Shown: in pieces, positions 37,577 to 46,070 of the stretch
Layout: each line of letters begins with the position of its first letter
Position numbering within the stretch: position 1 is the first letter of the stretch
From: Bacteroidota bacterium
Lineage (GTDB): Bacteria > Bacteroidota > Bacteroidia > Bacteroidales > Tannerellaceae
Length of the DNA stretch: 64,000 bases
NCBI GenBank assembly: GCA_023429375.1
Contig: JAEYVY010000006.1
Location: forward strand, 1-64,000
Reading direction: 5' to 3'
Program-made: the position numbers and the translations under genes
The notes under the pieces: generated by a model
The model's database searches: none
Seen by the model: the letters and a program-made list of their open reading frames with translations, nothing else
Told to the model about the DNA's origin: nothing

Positions 37577-37584
37577 GACGCCTT
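37553..37584 (-). terminator. Terminator of the V-ATPase operon
   Basis: AAGGCGTCTT and AAGACGCCTT form a perfect 10-bp stem with a 4-base loop, followed on the minus strand by a run of T. It lies 26 bases after the subunit K stop codon. Confidence 0.88.
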
Positions 37585-37609
37585 CTATGATTATTATCAA
37601 TCTTATAAA

Positions 37610-38074
37610 TTACATGACGATAGGAGCAGCGAAAGAGAATGAAATAAGTATCGATACCAATAACGCCAAAATTGAATATAATTCGGGGAATACAGCCATT
37701 ACCATGGTTGCAGCAAACAAATTATATCCAGATCCAATGCCAACTATACCATTAGCACATACATCTGCTTGACGAACTGATGCATAACACCCACCGACTC
37801 CGAGAATTATACCGGAAGCAAGAATACCAAGAGCTGTAATCATTGGCATATCAGGAACAATAAATGGTTGTAGGATAAAGTAGGCAACAAAACCATAAAG
37901 ACCGTTTGAACTTGGAAGAGCACATAAGGCAATGTAACTACCGAGTGCACCCGGATTTTTCTTCATTGCGCCTACTACAGCGTTACCACAAACGGTTACA
38001 CCGTAGCTACTACCGATAAAAGCTAGAGTTGTAATTAATGCAATGCCCAAATAGGCTACTGAGATTGGTTCCAT
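37610..38074 (-). CDS. V/A-type ATPase subunit K (proteolipid)
   Basis: Subunit K forms the membrane rotor ring that carries the coupling ion. The 154-residue protein has four hydrophobic helices, i.e. two fused hairpins. The ion-binding Glu131 lies in the last helix (FPELYSILALLVS), and the first hairpin loses the carboxylate at the equivalent place (ALPSSNGLYGF). Positions matching the Na+ ligands of Enterococcus hirae NtpK (L61, T64, Q65, Q110, E139) are L53, S56, N57, Q102 and E131. It is the last gene of the ATPase operon and is followed by a terminator. Confidence 0.9.
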   Translation of the reverse strand: MEPISVAYLGIALITTLAFIGSSYGVTVCGNAVVGAMKKNPGALGSYIALCALPSSNGLYGFVAYFILQPFIVPDMPMITALGILASGIILGVGGCYASVRQADVCANGIVGIGSGYNLFAATMVMAVFPELYSILALLVSILISFSFAAPIVM

Positions 38075-38117
38075 AATTTAATTGTGTTTTAATTTAATAT
38101 TTTACTTGTTTTCTTTT

Positions 38118-39941
38118 TTAAGCTTTTTTGAATGGTTCATAAGGTTTTCCTCCACCTTCAAATTCCGAGTTCTTAAAGTATTCTACAAAAACCAAACGGA
38201 GTGGATGTACTAATGAACTGATCGTACAAAGTCCAAAATTAAGGGAGTGACCAAACAATAGGATGAATGCCATCAGAATAATTTTTGGGATAAGACTCAT
38301 ATCAGCAGTCATTTGCATTGCCAATGAGTTGAATACACCTCCAAGAATAGCTCCTGTCAATCCGAGAGCAAAAAGACGGATATAAGACAATGTGTCTCCT
38401 AGTAATCCTGAAACAATGTTGTACATATTCCAAAGACCGCTTCCTACATTAAGGAATACATTCTTACCAGGTGTATTATACAACATGGCAACTAGCAGAC
38501 TTACTCCGGCAATACCCATTAGAATGTTCTTTATCGAATCTGATAACTGGATATCTAAGGCTGGAAGGCCATAAATCAACACACCGGAAAGAATGACAAA
38601 AACCCAGGCAAATGGTGCAATACCATACTTGATCCCTCTTTGAGATGCTTTTTTTAAGGCTGCCACTACCTTTCCAAATAGGACATGTAAGAGCCCAATC
38701 ACCAAAGAGATTGTCATCATATTATCGCTTGTGAGGAAATACTCCTTGATAGATGCAAATTGAGGTAATTTTATCAGTTCAATTCCAAATAATGAACCGG
38801 AAAGCGAACCGACCACAAAGGCAGATATCCCTAAATATTGGAATAGTGAAAGAATAGGTTTAATATCCTGATCAACCTTTCCTTTAAGCACCGTACATAC
38901 AGTAAACATAAGTAATCCATATCCTGCATCAGCAAAGCACATGCCAAAAAACAGCATAAAGAATGGTGCAAATAGGGGTGTCGGGTCGAACTCTCTGTAA
39001 TTAGGAAGAGAGAACATACGACATATTGGTTCAAATAACTTAGCAAAACGATTATTACGAAGAATAATAGGAATCTGATCCGTGTCTTCAATCTCAAGCC
39101 TACGGAAGAAATATCCTTTTTGATCCATCGCAGCTTCCAGTTCAGTACTTTTACTCGTTGGTACCCATCCTTCCAATAGCATCAATTTGTCGTCTACTTC
39201 AACAGATGTTTGCGTAAGTGCATGCTTAAAATTAAACATGTCTTGCAGCTCTTTATCTACTTCTACAAGTGAGTTGTATTGCTCACTTGCAATTTTTTGA
39301 AGAGCTTCATTCGTACCATTCAACTCCGAAATCAATCGATTATGTTCAGCAGTAAGGGTTCTGAAGTCATAAGAAGGAAGTTTGGTTTGTTCAATGGGTA
39401 TCTCCACTACCTGATTGGTCGGACCAATAAGGATAAAGTGTACAACAGATTGTATTGTATTAATATGGACTATATTATACAATTCTTCCCATTCAGGTTT
39501 ATATTCGGCTATAGGGCAGCTATAAAACCTTACAGAATAGCCTGATTCCTTGATCTTTTTTAGCAGAGAATAGCTGAAATCTCCCCAAACAGTATCCAGG
39601 TAGTCTATATCTTTCTCAACTGACAGCAATTTGTTTTGCAAATCATTTTTTTGTTGTAGCAAGCCATCTACCGAGTCTATGATACGGAATCCTTCCTCAG
39701 GAGAAATCTTTGAACCTATTGCCAATTGTGTATTCTCCTTTTCGGTGTTAATCACCTTCAAGATTTTTAGCGTATCATCAACCCGTTTGCGCTGTTGTAA
39801 CAAGGATTGAGCCTCTTCGTTATCGTCCATGGAATGATTTCCTTTGATGTGTACGACCCCCAAGTCTCTCAGTTGCAAAAGGAAATCTTCATATTCTTTA
39901 TGATACACCAAAAAGGCATATTTGCTCATCTTTACTATCAT
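38118..39941 (-). CDS. V/A-type ATPase subunit I
   Basis: Subunit I is the membrane stator that conducts the ion past the K ring. The 607-residue protein has a cytoplasmic N-terminal half with coiled coils (about 40-260). About seven membrane segments follow from residue 320, including the strongly conserved PLFAPFFMLFFGMCFADAGYG and the arginine-bearing segment DTLSYIRLFALGL near 515. Its start overlaps the subunit D stop by four bases. The 43-base gap to subunit K is the longest within the operon. Confidence 0.93.
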   Translation of the reverse strand: MIVKMSKYAFLVYHKEYEDFLLQLRDLGVVHIKGNHSMDDNEEAQSLLQQRKRVDDTLKILKVINTEKENTQLAIGSKISPEEGFRIIDSVDGLLQQKNDLQNKLLSVEKDIDYLDTVWGDFSYSLLKKIKESGYSVRFYSCPIAEYKPEWEELYNIVHINTIQSVVHFILIGPTNQVVEIPIEQTKLPSYDFRTLTAEHNRLISELNGTNEALQKIASEQYNSLVEVDKELQDMFNFKHALTQTSVEVDDKLMLLEGWVPTSKSTELEAAMDQKGYFFRRLEIEDTDQIPIILRNNRFAKLFEPICRMFSLPNYREFDPTPLFAPFFMLFFGMCFADAGYGLLMFTVCTVLKGKVDQDIKPILSLFQYLGISAFVVGSLSGSLFGIELIKLPQFASIKEYFLTSDNMMTISLVIGLLHVLFGKVVAALKKASQRGIKYGIAPFAWVFVILSGVLIYGLPALDIQLSDSIKNILMGIAGVSLLVAMLYNTPGKNVFLNVGSGLWNMYNIVSGLLGDTLSYIRLFALGLTGAILGGVFNSLAMQMTADMSLIPKIILMAFILLFGHSLNFGLCTISSLVHPLRLVFVEYFKNSEFEGGGKPYEPFKKA

Positions 39942-40555
39942 ACCTTAGCCTCCTTTTCTTTTGCTTCACGTTTTTCTTGGTTAGCCCTCATAATCTTTTG
40001 TGAAGATTTTGAAAGACTTTCTTCATCTTCCATGAAGCGTTTCACCTTCCGGATAGCATCTTGATATCCCGGGATCTGGACTTTCTCAAAAAGGTTGACT
40101 TTTTGTGTTGTCTTTTTCCGGGCATGCTCCAATAACTCCAACTTTACTCCCGCACATTCGGCCTCAATGCCGGTCTTTGCTAGGTTTTTCAATAGTTCGA
40201 TACCATCGAGAAACCAAGACGGAGAGTTGAAGAGACTAAACTGCTTGACTTCAAAATCAATCTTGCCAAGGATAGGAATAATTACTCCGGCAATTTTTCG
40301 TGTAGTAATTTCAAGGTCCTTAACATTGATCAAGTCAGGTGAAAATTCTTTCCAAAGGGAAAGCATATTTTCGTAGTTTTTAATTTCTTCCTCAAGTTGA
40401 AGTTCCAATCTGTTCACCTCGTCCTTGACACGTTTAACCTCCATACGCAAAGCACTTTCCTTACTCTTTATTGTGGGCAGGGAACGTTCGCGAATCTTGA
40501 GTTGTTTTTCAAGTTGCTGAAGTGATGTTTTATTATATTGAAACTTAATTGCCAT
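39938..40555 (-). CDS. V/A-type ATPase subunit D
   Basis: Subunit D is the central rotor shaft. The 205-residue protein is almost entirely helical, with long N- and C-terminal helices (about 1-75 and 120-195) that would form the antiparallel coiled coil. It contains the family segment FNYNKTSLQQL-like FQYNKTSLQQLEKQLKIRER at the start and RKVKRFMEDEE near the end. It lies three bases after subunit B and overlaps subunit I. Confidence 0.9.
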   Translation of the reverse strand: MAIKFQYNKTSLQQLEKQLKIRERSLPTIKSKESALRMEVKRVKDEVNRLELQLEEEIKNYENMLSLWKEFSPDLINVKDLEITTRKIAGVIIPILGKIDFEVKQFSLFNSPSWFLDGIELLKNLAKTGIEAECAGVKLELLEHARKKTTQKVNLFEKVQIPGYQDAIRKVKRFMEDEESLSKSSQKIMRANQEKREAKEKEAKV

Positions 40556-40558
40556 AAA

Positions 40559-41881
40559 TTATTTTTTCTTCCAGTATTGGTCAACCAATGATTGTTTAAT
40601 GTTTACCTCTGTCGGAGAGAAGTAGGTTGATAATAAGCCCCAAGCCACATCAAGCATCTCCGTTGTATTCAAGTTCACATCAATTGCCAATAATTTATCG
40701 GAATATTCTTTTGCGAATGCGAGTGCACGATTGTCGTAATCTGTCAGGTCGAAACCATTTTCCAGCTTTGTCTTTGCATTGGCTGCATCGGCATACAAAC
40801 GTACGGCAGCGTTCATTACCTGTGGATGGTCTTCACGTGTTTTCTTACCTGTAACAAGTTGTTTCAAACGAGACAAGCTTCGGAATGGGTCGACAATTAC
40901 TTTACCAATATCACTATCGCGACGCAGATAGAGCTGTCCTTCTGTGATGTATCCGGTATTATCGGGTACGGCATGCGTAATATCTCCTCCAGATAGTGTT
41001 GTCACAGCAATAATCGTGATTGAACCGCCTTCGGGAAATTGAACTGCCTTTTCGTAAATCTTAGCCAAGTCTGAGTATAATGAACCCGGCATGGAGTCTT
41101 TAGAAGGAATTTGGTCCATACGGTTGGATACGATAGACAAAGCATCCGCATAGTTCGTCATGTCTGTCAATAGAACAAGAACTTTTTCATTGCGTTTAAC
41201 GGCAAAATATTCTGCAGCAGTTAGCGCCATGTCAGGAATCAATACACGCTCTACTGAAGGGTCTTCTGTGGTGTTGATGAAGCTAACGATGCGATCCAGT
41301 GCTCCTGCGTTCGTAAATGCATTCTTAAAGAACAGGTAGTCATCGTTTGTCATACCCATACCACCAAGAATAATCTTATCTGATTGCGCACGTAAAGCTA
41401 CGAGTGCCATTACCTGGTTGAACGGTTGATCCGGGTCGGCAAAGAAAGGAATCTTTTGTCCGGTCACCAGCGTATTGTTCAAGTCGATACCGGCAATACC
41501 GGTGGCAATTAGTTCTGATGGTTGTTTGCGGCGTACCGGATTTACCGATGGGCCACCGATTTCAACTTCTTCTCCATCAGGAGCGGGACCACCATCAATA
41601 GGCTCTCCGTATGCGTTAAAGAATCGTCCGGCCAGCTGGTCGCCTACCTTTAAGGATGGAGCTTTGCCCATGAATACTACTTCAGCATTCGTACGAATAC
41701 CTTCAGTTCCAGAAAAGACTTGCAGGGTGACTTCGTCTCCAATAATCTTTACGACCTGAGCTAATTTTCCATCTACAGATGCCAGTTCGTCATAGCCTAC
41801 ACCCGTTGCTTTCAAAGAGCAGGTTGCCTTTGTAATTTGGGTGATTTTCGTATATATCTTTTGAAATGCTTTTGTTGCCAT
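40559..41881 (-). CDS. V/A-type ATPase subunit B
   Basis: Subunit B is the non-catalytic partner of the A3B3 headpiece. The 440-residue protein has the N-terminal beta-barrel, the nucleotide-binding-fold domain without a Walker A motif (segment TGQKIPFFADPDQPFNQ at the equivalent place) and the arginine-bearing region SLSRLKQL-like FRSLSRLKQLVTGKKT. The helical C-terminal domain ends PTEVNIKQSL. It lies seven bases after subunit A. Confidence 0.95.
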   Translation of the reverse strand: MATKAFQKIYTKITQITKATCSLKATGVGYDELASVDGKLAQVVKIIGDEVTLQVFSGTEGIRTNAEVVFMGKAPSLKVGDQLAGRFFNAYGEPIDGGPAPDGEEVEIGGPSVNPVRRKQPSELIATGIAGIDLNNTLVTGQKIPFFADPDQPFNQVMALVALRAQSDKIILGGMGMTNDDYLFFKNAFTNAGALDRIVSFINTTEDPSVERVLIPDMALTAAEYFAVKRNEKVLVLLTDMTNYADALSIVSNRMDQIPSKDSMPGSLYSDLAKIYEKAVQFPEGGSITIIAVTTLSGGDITHAVPDNTGYITEGQLYLRRDSDIGKVIVDPFRSLSRLKQLVTGKKTREDHPQVMNAAVRLYADAANAKTKLENGFDLTDYDNRALAFAKEYSDKLLAIDVNLNTTEMLDVAWGLLSTYFSPTEVNIKQSLVDQYWKKK

Positions 41882-41888
41882 ATCTAAT

Positions 41889-43646
41889 TTATTTTACGAT
41901 TCTCTCCTTCAATAATTCATCTAACTCTTTATTGAAAGCATTGAACTGGTCGCTTTCGTATTCCGAATAGTTCATTTGTTTTAATATGTTGATCATCTTC
42001 TTGAAATAGTCCATTACTTCAAGGAAATTTTCGAATGAAAATTCAGAACGGCAAATGTCGACGATACGATTTAGCATGAATTCCTGACGGCTCAACGGGG
42101 TAACAGCATCGATACTGTCAAAAGCATCTTGCTGAAGGATTACGAAGTCGATTAATTCAGATTTCCAAAGTGTGATATGGTAATCTACCGGCACACCATC
42201 GTCACCCAAGATATTGATCTGTTCGGCAATTTCCTTACCACGAAGCAAACGTGTTTTGATTTCGTTTACTTTCTCAATCCAAGTAGGAGAAATGTGGTTG
42301 GCAATGTATTCTTGGAATTCAGGGTATTCTAAATATTTTGAATAACTATCAATCGGGTTTACGGCCGGATATCGTTTGCGGTCGGCACGTTCTTGCTCCA
42401 ATGCATAGAAGCAGCGCGCTACTTTCTTTGTGTTTTCTGTTACCGGCTCTTTTAAGTTACCACCGGCTGGTGAAACTGTTCCGATAAAAGTTACAGAGCC
42501 TGAAGCGCCGTTTCTAAGTTCTGTGTAGCCTGCGCGAGCATAGAAATTGGCAACAATGGCTGAAAGGTCCATTGGGAAAGCGTCTGGTCCAGGCAGTTCT
42601 TCCAAGCGGTTAGACATCTCACGAAGCGCTTGAGCCCAACGTGAAGTAGAGTCTGCCATAAGTAAGACTTTCAGCCCCATGCTACGATAATATTCAGCAA
42701 TAGTCATAGCTGTATAAACTGACGCCTCACGGGCGGCTACCGGCATGTTGGATGTGTTGGCAATAATAATTGTACGCTCCATCAATTTACGTCCCGTATG
42801 AGGGTCTATCAAGTGAGGGAATTCAGAGAATACCTCTACAACCTCGTTGGCGCGTTCACCACAGGCAGCGATAATAACGATATCTGCTTCTGCTTGTTTA
42901 GAAATAGCATGCTGCAATACGGTTTTTCCAGTTCCGAACGGACCGGGAATAAATCCTGTACCACCTTCAACAATAGGATTTACGGTATCTATCGTACGCA
43001 CACCGGTTTCAAGTAGTTTGTATGGGCGAGGTTTAGCTTTATAGCAAGTAATGGCTCGTTTTACAGGCCATTTTTGAATCATATTGACTGCTATTTCGTT
43101 TTCTTTCTCGTCGATAAGTACGGCAATCGTATCATTTATGGTATACTCTCCTTCAGATACGACAGACTTAACTTTATAATGGCCTTCTAATTTGAATGGA
43201 ACCATGATTTTATGTGGTTGGAAGTTTTCATCCACTTCGCCCAGCCAATCGCCGGCTTGTACCACATCACCTTTTTTAGCTAAAGGCTTAAATATCCATT
43301 TAGCCTCTTCATTCAGTGGATAAGTGTATTCTCCTCTTCTTAGGAAGGTTCCTTCCATTTTATCCAAATCGTTCTGTAATCCGTCGTAGTTGCGTGAGAG
43401 CATCCCGGGTCCAAGGGTTACTTCGAGCATGTGTCCAGCAAACTCGGCTTCGTCGCCTACTCTCATACCACGGGTGCTTTCAAACACCTGTACAAAAGCA
43501 TTAGCTCCGATCACCTTGATAACCTCAGCCATCAGCTTTACGCCCCCGACAGAGATATAACAGATCTCATTTTGGGAAACAGGTCCATCAACCTCCACTG
43601 TCACCAGGTTGGACACGATTCCTTTTACAATTCCTTTCGTAGCCAT
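41889..43646 (-). CDS. V/A-type ATPase subunit A (catalytic)
   Basis: Subunit A hydrolyses ATP to pump ions, or makes ATP when the rotor runs backwards. The 585-residue protein has the N-terminal barrel, the A-type bulge domain and Walker A GPFGTGKT (about 230-240). The catalytic glutamate is in AACGERANEVVEV and the Walker B region is VLLMADSTSRWAQALRE. The length matches the family. It starts three bases after the DUF2764 gene in the tightly packed operon. Confidence 0.96.
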   Translation of the reverse strand: MATKGIVKGIVSNLVTVEVDGPVSQNEICYISVGGVKLMAEVIKVIGANAFVQVFESTRGMRVGDEAEFAGHMLEVTLGPGMLSRNYDGLQNDLDKMEGTFLRRGEYTYPLNEEAKWIFKPLAKKGDVVQAGDWLGEVDENFQPHKIMVPFKLEGHYKVKSVVSEGEYTINDTIAVLIDEKENEIAVNMIQKWPVKRAITCYKAKPRPYKLLETGVRTIDTVNPIVEGGTGFIPGPFGTGKTVLQHAISKQAEADIVIIAACGERANEVVEVFSEFPHLIDPHTGRKLMERTIIIANTSNMPVAAREASVYTAMTIAEYYRSMGLKVLLMADSTSRWAQALREMSNRLEELPGPDAFPMDLSAIVANFYARAGYTELRNGASGSVTFIGTVSPAGGNLKEPVTENTKKVARCFYALEQERADRKRYPAVNPIDSYSKYLEYPEFQEYIANHISPTWIEKVNEIKTRLLRGKEIAEQINILGDDGVPVDYHITLWKSELIDFVILQQDAFDSIDAVTPLSRQEFMLNRIVDICRSEFSFENFLEVMDYFKKMINILKQMNYSEYESDQFNAFNKELDELLKERIVK

Positions 43647-43649
43647 AAA

Positions 43650-44564
43650 TTATATTTTATTATTCTTCTTCTTAAACTCGTTCAGCACCGTGTTACTTTC
43701 TTTCTTCATGGCACTGATTAACTCTCTGAACGTGGCTTCACCTGTTTCTTTATCTAAATTCGTCCATCGTTCAATCATTTCAATCTTTGATAGATAAGCA
43801 AAGACGCTTTCAATACCGAAAACCTTGAAAATGGTATTGTCGTCAAGCCATTCCCATTTTAATATATCTATTTTCTTCTCACGTAAAACCAAATCTGTTT
43901 CTTCCGCAATCCGCATAAGTTCGGGCAGGAAGTCTACTTCGTCACTTAAATTGAAATCACGGCTTGTCGACTTGCGTAGATTTTCGGCTACAGTATTATC
44001 TCCTACAATATATAGGTTTGTGTCGAGACCGTGTTTTCGACAGGTAACAGCCGTTAATATGTTTTTAATATTCAGATTTAATTCAAACCAAGCAGAGAAG
44101 AATTTGTTTCCTTGTCGGATGGCGTACGCATAGTAAAGAGCAGATAATTTGTCCTCCAAAGAAAGTGGTGAGGTTTCTGTTTCTTCTTCATCAATAGTCT
44201 CGATTTCTTTCTCGGTCTCTGTATTCATTTCTGAATTTTCTTTTAGAAAATCCATCATATAAGAAGGTATCTTTTTCTTTATATTTTCTCCTTCTTTATA
44301 GGCTTCAAGAAGTTGGATAAAGGATTCGACCGGAATAGTACCCCGGTTGTCATAAACAGAAGAATCGCTTCCCACAGGATTATTAAGCCAGCTAAGTAGA
44401 TTCTGATTGTCATACTTGAGGAAGAATAGATTCATCAACTTTTTATCGCTACGGGATAAAAGAGGATATACCTCTTCCTTAAAGCTTTCTACAGAATATA
44501 CTTGCTTGCTATCATCCAACTTAATATCAGGAAGTCCTGCTATAAGGCAATGATATTCACTCAT
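43650..44564 (-). CDS. DUF2764 protein, V-ATPase associated
   Basis: The 304-residue protein matches the DUF2764 type found in ATPase operons of Bacteroidetes, Chlamydiae and spirochetes. It is soluble, largely helical and charged, with a low-complexity acidic stretch (ETEKEIETIDEEETETSP) near the middle. The gene lies between subunits E and A, the place normally taken by subunit C (and F). It is therefore probably the functional counterpart of the C socket protein linking rotor and K ring. I do not see a direct sequence match to subunit C. Confidence 0.8.
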   Translation of the reverse strand: MSEYHCLIAGLPDIKLDDSKQVYSVESFKEEVYPLLSRSDKKLMNLFFLKYDNQNLLSWLNNPVGSDSSVYDNRGTIPVESFIQLLEAYKEGENIKKKIPSYMMDFLKENSEMNTETEKEIETIDEEETETSPLSLEDKLSALYYAYAIRQGNKFFSAWFELNLNIKNILTAVTCRKHGLDTNLYIVGDNTVAENLRKSTSRDFNLSDEVDFLPELMRIAEETDLVLREKKIDILKWEWLDDNTIFKVFGIESVFAYLSKIEMIERWTNLDKETGEATFRELISAMKKESNTVLNEFKKKNNKI

Positions 44565-45157
44565 TTTTTAAATAATTTATCGACCAGTAAAGGGCGTAGT
44601 AATTCTTGGAAAAACAAGGTAAACTCCTCTTCACCAAAATTAACTTTATATGAGCCATCAATAGGTTGAATGGTAAATGAAGTCTCTTTACCGTTTACCT
44701 TTTCAATTTTCACTCCTTTATTTAGTAAATCTTTTGCATTTGCTTCGAAATAGACTTTAAGATCTTCGGCAGCACTTGTTTGTATGGTGAAAGCTTCATT
44801 CTTAGCCCACGAATTTGCCATTTCAAGAATAACCTTCTGCATGAAAGATTTGTCTGTTACTACAGGCTTTACATTCGAGTTTACAAGCTCACCCATCAGA
44901 AGATTTGTAATTTCTTTCTTTAATGAATCTATCGCTTGTGATGCTGCGATTTTGATTTCGGTATCTGTGTTTTTCTTTAAATCTTGTGCTTGCTTTTCTG
45001 CATTAGCGATAAGTCGCTTCGCTTCAGTTTCTGCTTCAGCAATTATACTTTCTTTCTTTGCATTGGCTTCAGCAACAATTTTTGCAGCTTCTTTATTACC
45101 TTTCTCTATCCCTTCCTGATAGATTTTTTCGGTTAGTTCATGAATCTTAGTGTCCAT
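44561..45157 (-). CDS. V/A-type ATPase subunit E
   Basis: Subunit E forms the peripheral stalk. The 198-residue protein has a long charged N-terminal helix (about 1-90, with the alternating K/E/A pattern GNKEAAKIVAEANAKKESII) and a globular C-terminal domain. I start it at ATG 45157 (MDTKIHEL); the upstream extension is unlike the family and overlaps the leader. Its stop overlaps the DUF2764 start by four bases. No G/H partner subunit gene is present in the operon. Confidence 0.88.
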   Translation of the reverse strand: MDTKIHELTEKIYQEGIEKGNKEAAKIVAEANAKKESIIAEAETEAKRLIANAEKQAQDLKKNTDTEIKIAASQAIDSLKKEITNLLMGELVNSNVKPVVTDKSFMQKVILEMANSWAKNEAFTIQTSAAEDLKVYFEANAKDLLNKGVKIEKVNGKETSFTIQPIDGSYKVNFGEEEFTLFFQELLRPLLVDKLFKK

Positions 45158-45199
45158 TTCTGTATATGATATTAGTTGTATTCGTTTCTCAAGTAACCA

Positions 45200-45230
45200 C
45201 AAAGTTATATTTTTAACTGAAAAAGACTAA
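45200..45230 (-). promoter_or_regulatory. Promoter of the V-ATPase operon
   Basis: The minus strand reads TAACTTTG (45207-45200), an exact -7 box, with TTAG at -33 (19-bp spacer). It is 42 bp before the subunit E start. In the rest of the 390-base gap to 45548 I see only the GNAT promoter. Confidence 0.55.
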
Positions 45231-45518
45231 AAATATATGTGAAATGATTTTAAAATAAGATTTTCAGTTGTAAATAATTAATTTATTGGTCTGATTTGAT
45301 TGTGTTTTAGTCTTAATTAATACGGCGACTCTTAATGATGCTTCACTTATTTGGAGAACGAATTTAGCAAGTCTGGAACAAGATATATAATAATGTAGTA
45401 ACAACGGGATTATTAACTAAATTAATTTAACAATCTATGGAAGATGTCAGATTTAATTATAAATCTACCTGTTTTTGATTTCTATTTTAATAGACTACTT
45501 TCAAAATATATAAATAAG

Positions 45519-45526
45519 TATATTTG
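45519..45526 (+). promoter_or_regulatory. -7 box of GNAT-mscS operon
   Basis: TATATTTG matches TAnnTTTG exactly and lies 21 bp before ATG 45548. Confidence 0.5.
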
Positions 45527-45547
45527 TATATCTAACAAAGATTGAAA

Positions 45548-46048
45548 ATGTACTATTTAAAAAATACTACGCTAGCTGATGCTCCACTAATTCGTGAACT
45601 GGCTTCACAAGTTTGGAGCGATACCTATAAAAACATATTATCGCCCGATCAATTAGACTATATGTTTGAAATGATGTACTCCATAGAAAGCCTCCACAGG
45701 CAGATGGCAGAAGGAGGACATTGTTTTTTTATTGTATGGAAGGATGAAGTGCCGGTGGGTTACCTCTCAATCGAACAAAAAGAGGATAAGCTATTTAATT
45801 TCCAGAAGATTTATACAATTCCTTCGGTACACGGACAGGGGATTGGGCGATTTTTGGTAGAATCAGGCATTTCTTATCTAAAAGAACATTACCACACACC
45901 TTTCACCGTTGAGCTTTATGTAAACCGGTCGAATAAGGCAGTGGATTTTTATAAACATATCGGATTTAAAGTGGTCGACACGCGTGACCACGCCATCGGA
46001 AATGGGTATTATATGAATGACTATATCATGAATCTCGAAGTAACATGA
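45548..46048 (+). CDS. GNAT family N-acetyltransferase
   Basis: This 166-residue protein has the GNAT fold with the acetyl-CoA-binding motif A, IPSVHGQGIGRFLVESG (Q/RxxGxG/A). It also has the conserved C-terminal NRSNKAVDFYKHIGFKVVD seen in RimI-like and spermidine-type acetyltransferases. I choose ATG 45548 over an in-frame TTG two codons upstream. It is followed after 22 bases by an mscS-type gene, so they are probably co-transcribed. The acceptor amine is unknown. Confidence 0.87.
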   Translation: MYYLKNTTLADAPLIRELASQVWSDTYKNILSPDQLDYMFEMMYSIESLHRQMAEGGHCFFIVWKDEVPVGYLSIEQKEDKLFNFQKIYTIPSVHGQGIGRFLVESGISYLKEHYHTPFTVELYVNRSNKAVDFYKHIGFKVVDTRDHAIGNGYYMNDYIMNLEVT

Positions 46049-46070
46049 CCACATTTAAAATAGATCGATT

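Noticed and set aside
44784..45119. 111-codon plus-strand frame antisense to subunit E
   Set aside because: It arises from the biased codon pattern of the long charged helix of subunit E. The composition (Ser, Phe, Ala) is typical of antisense shadows.
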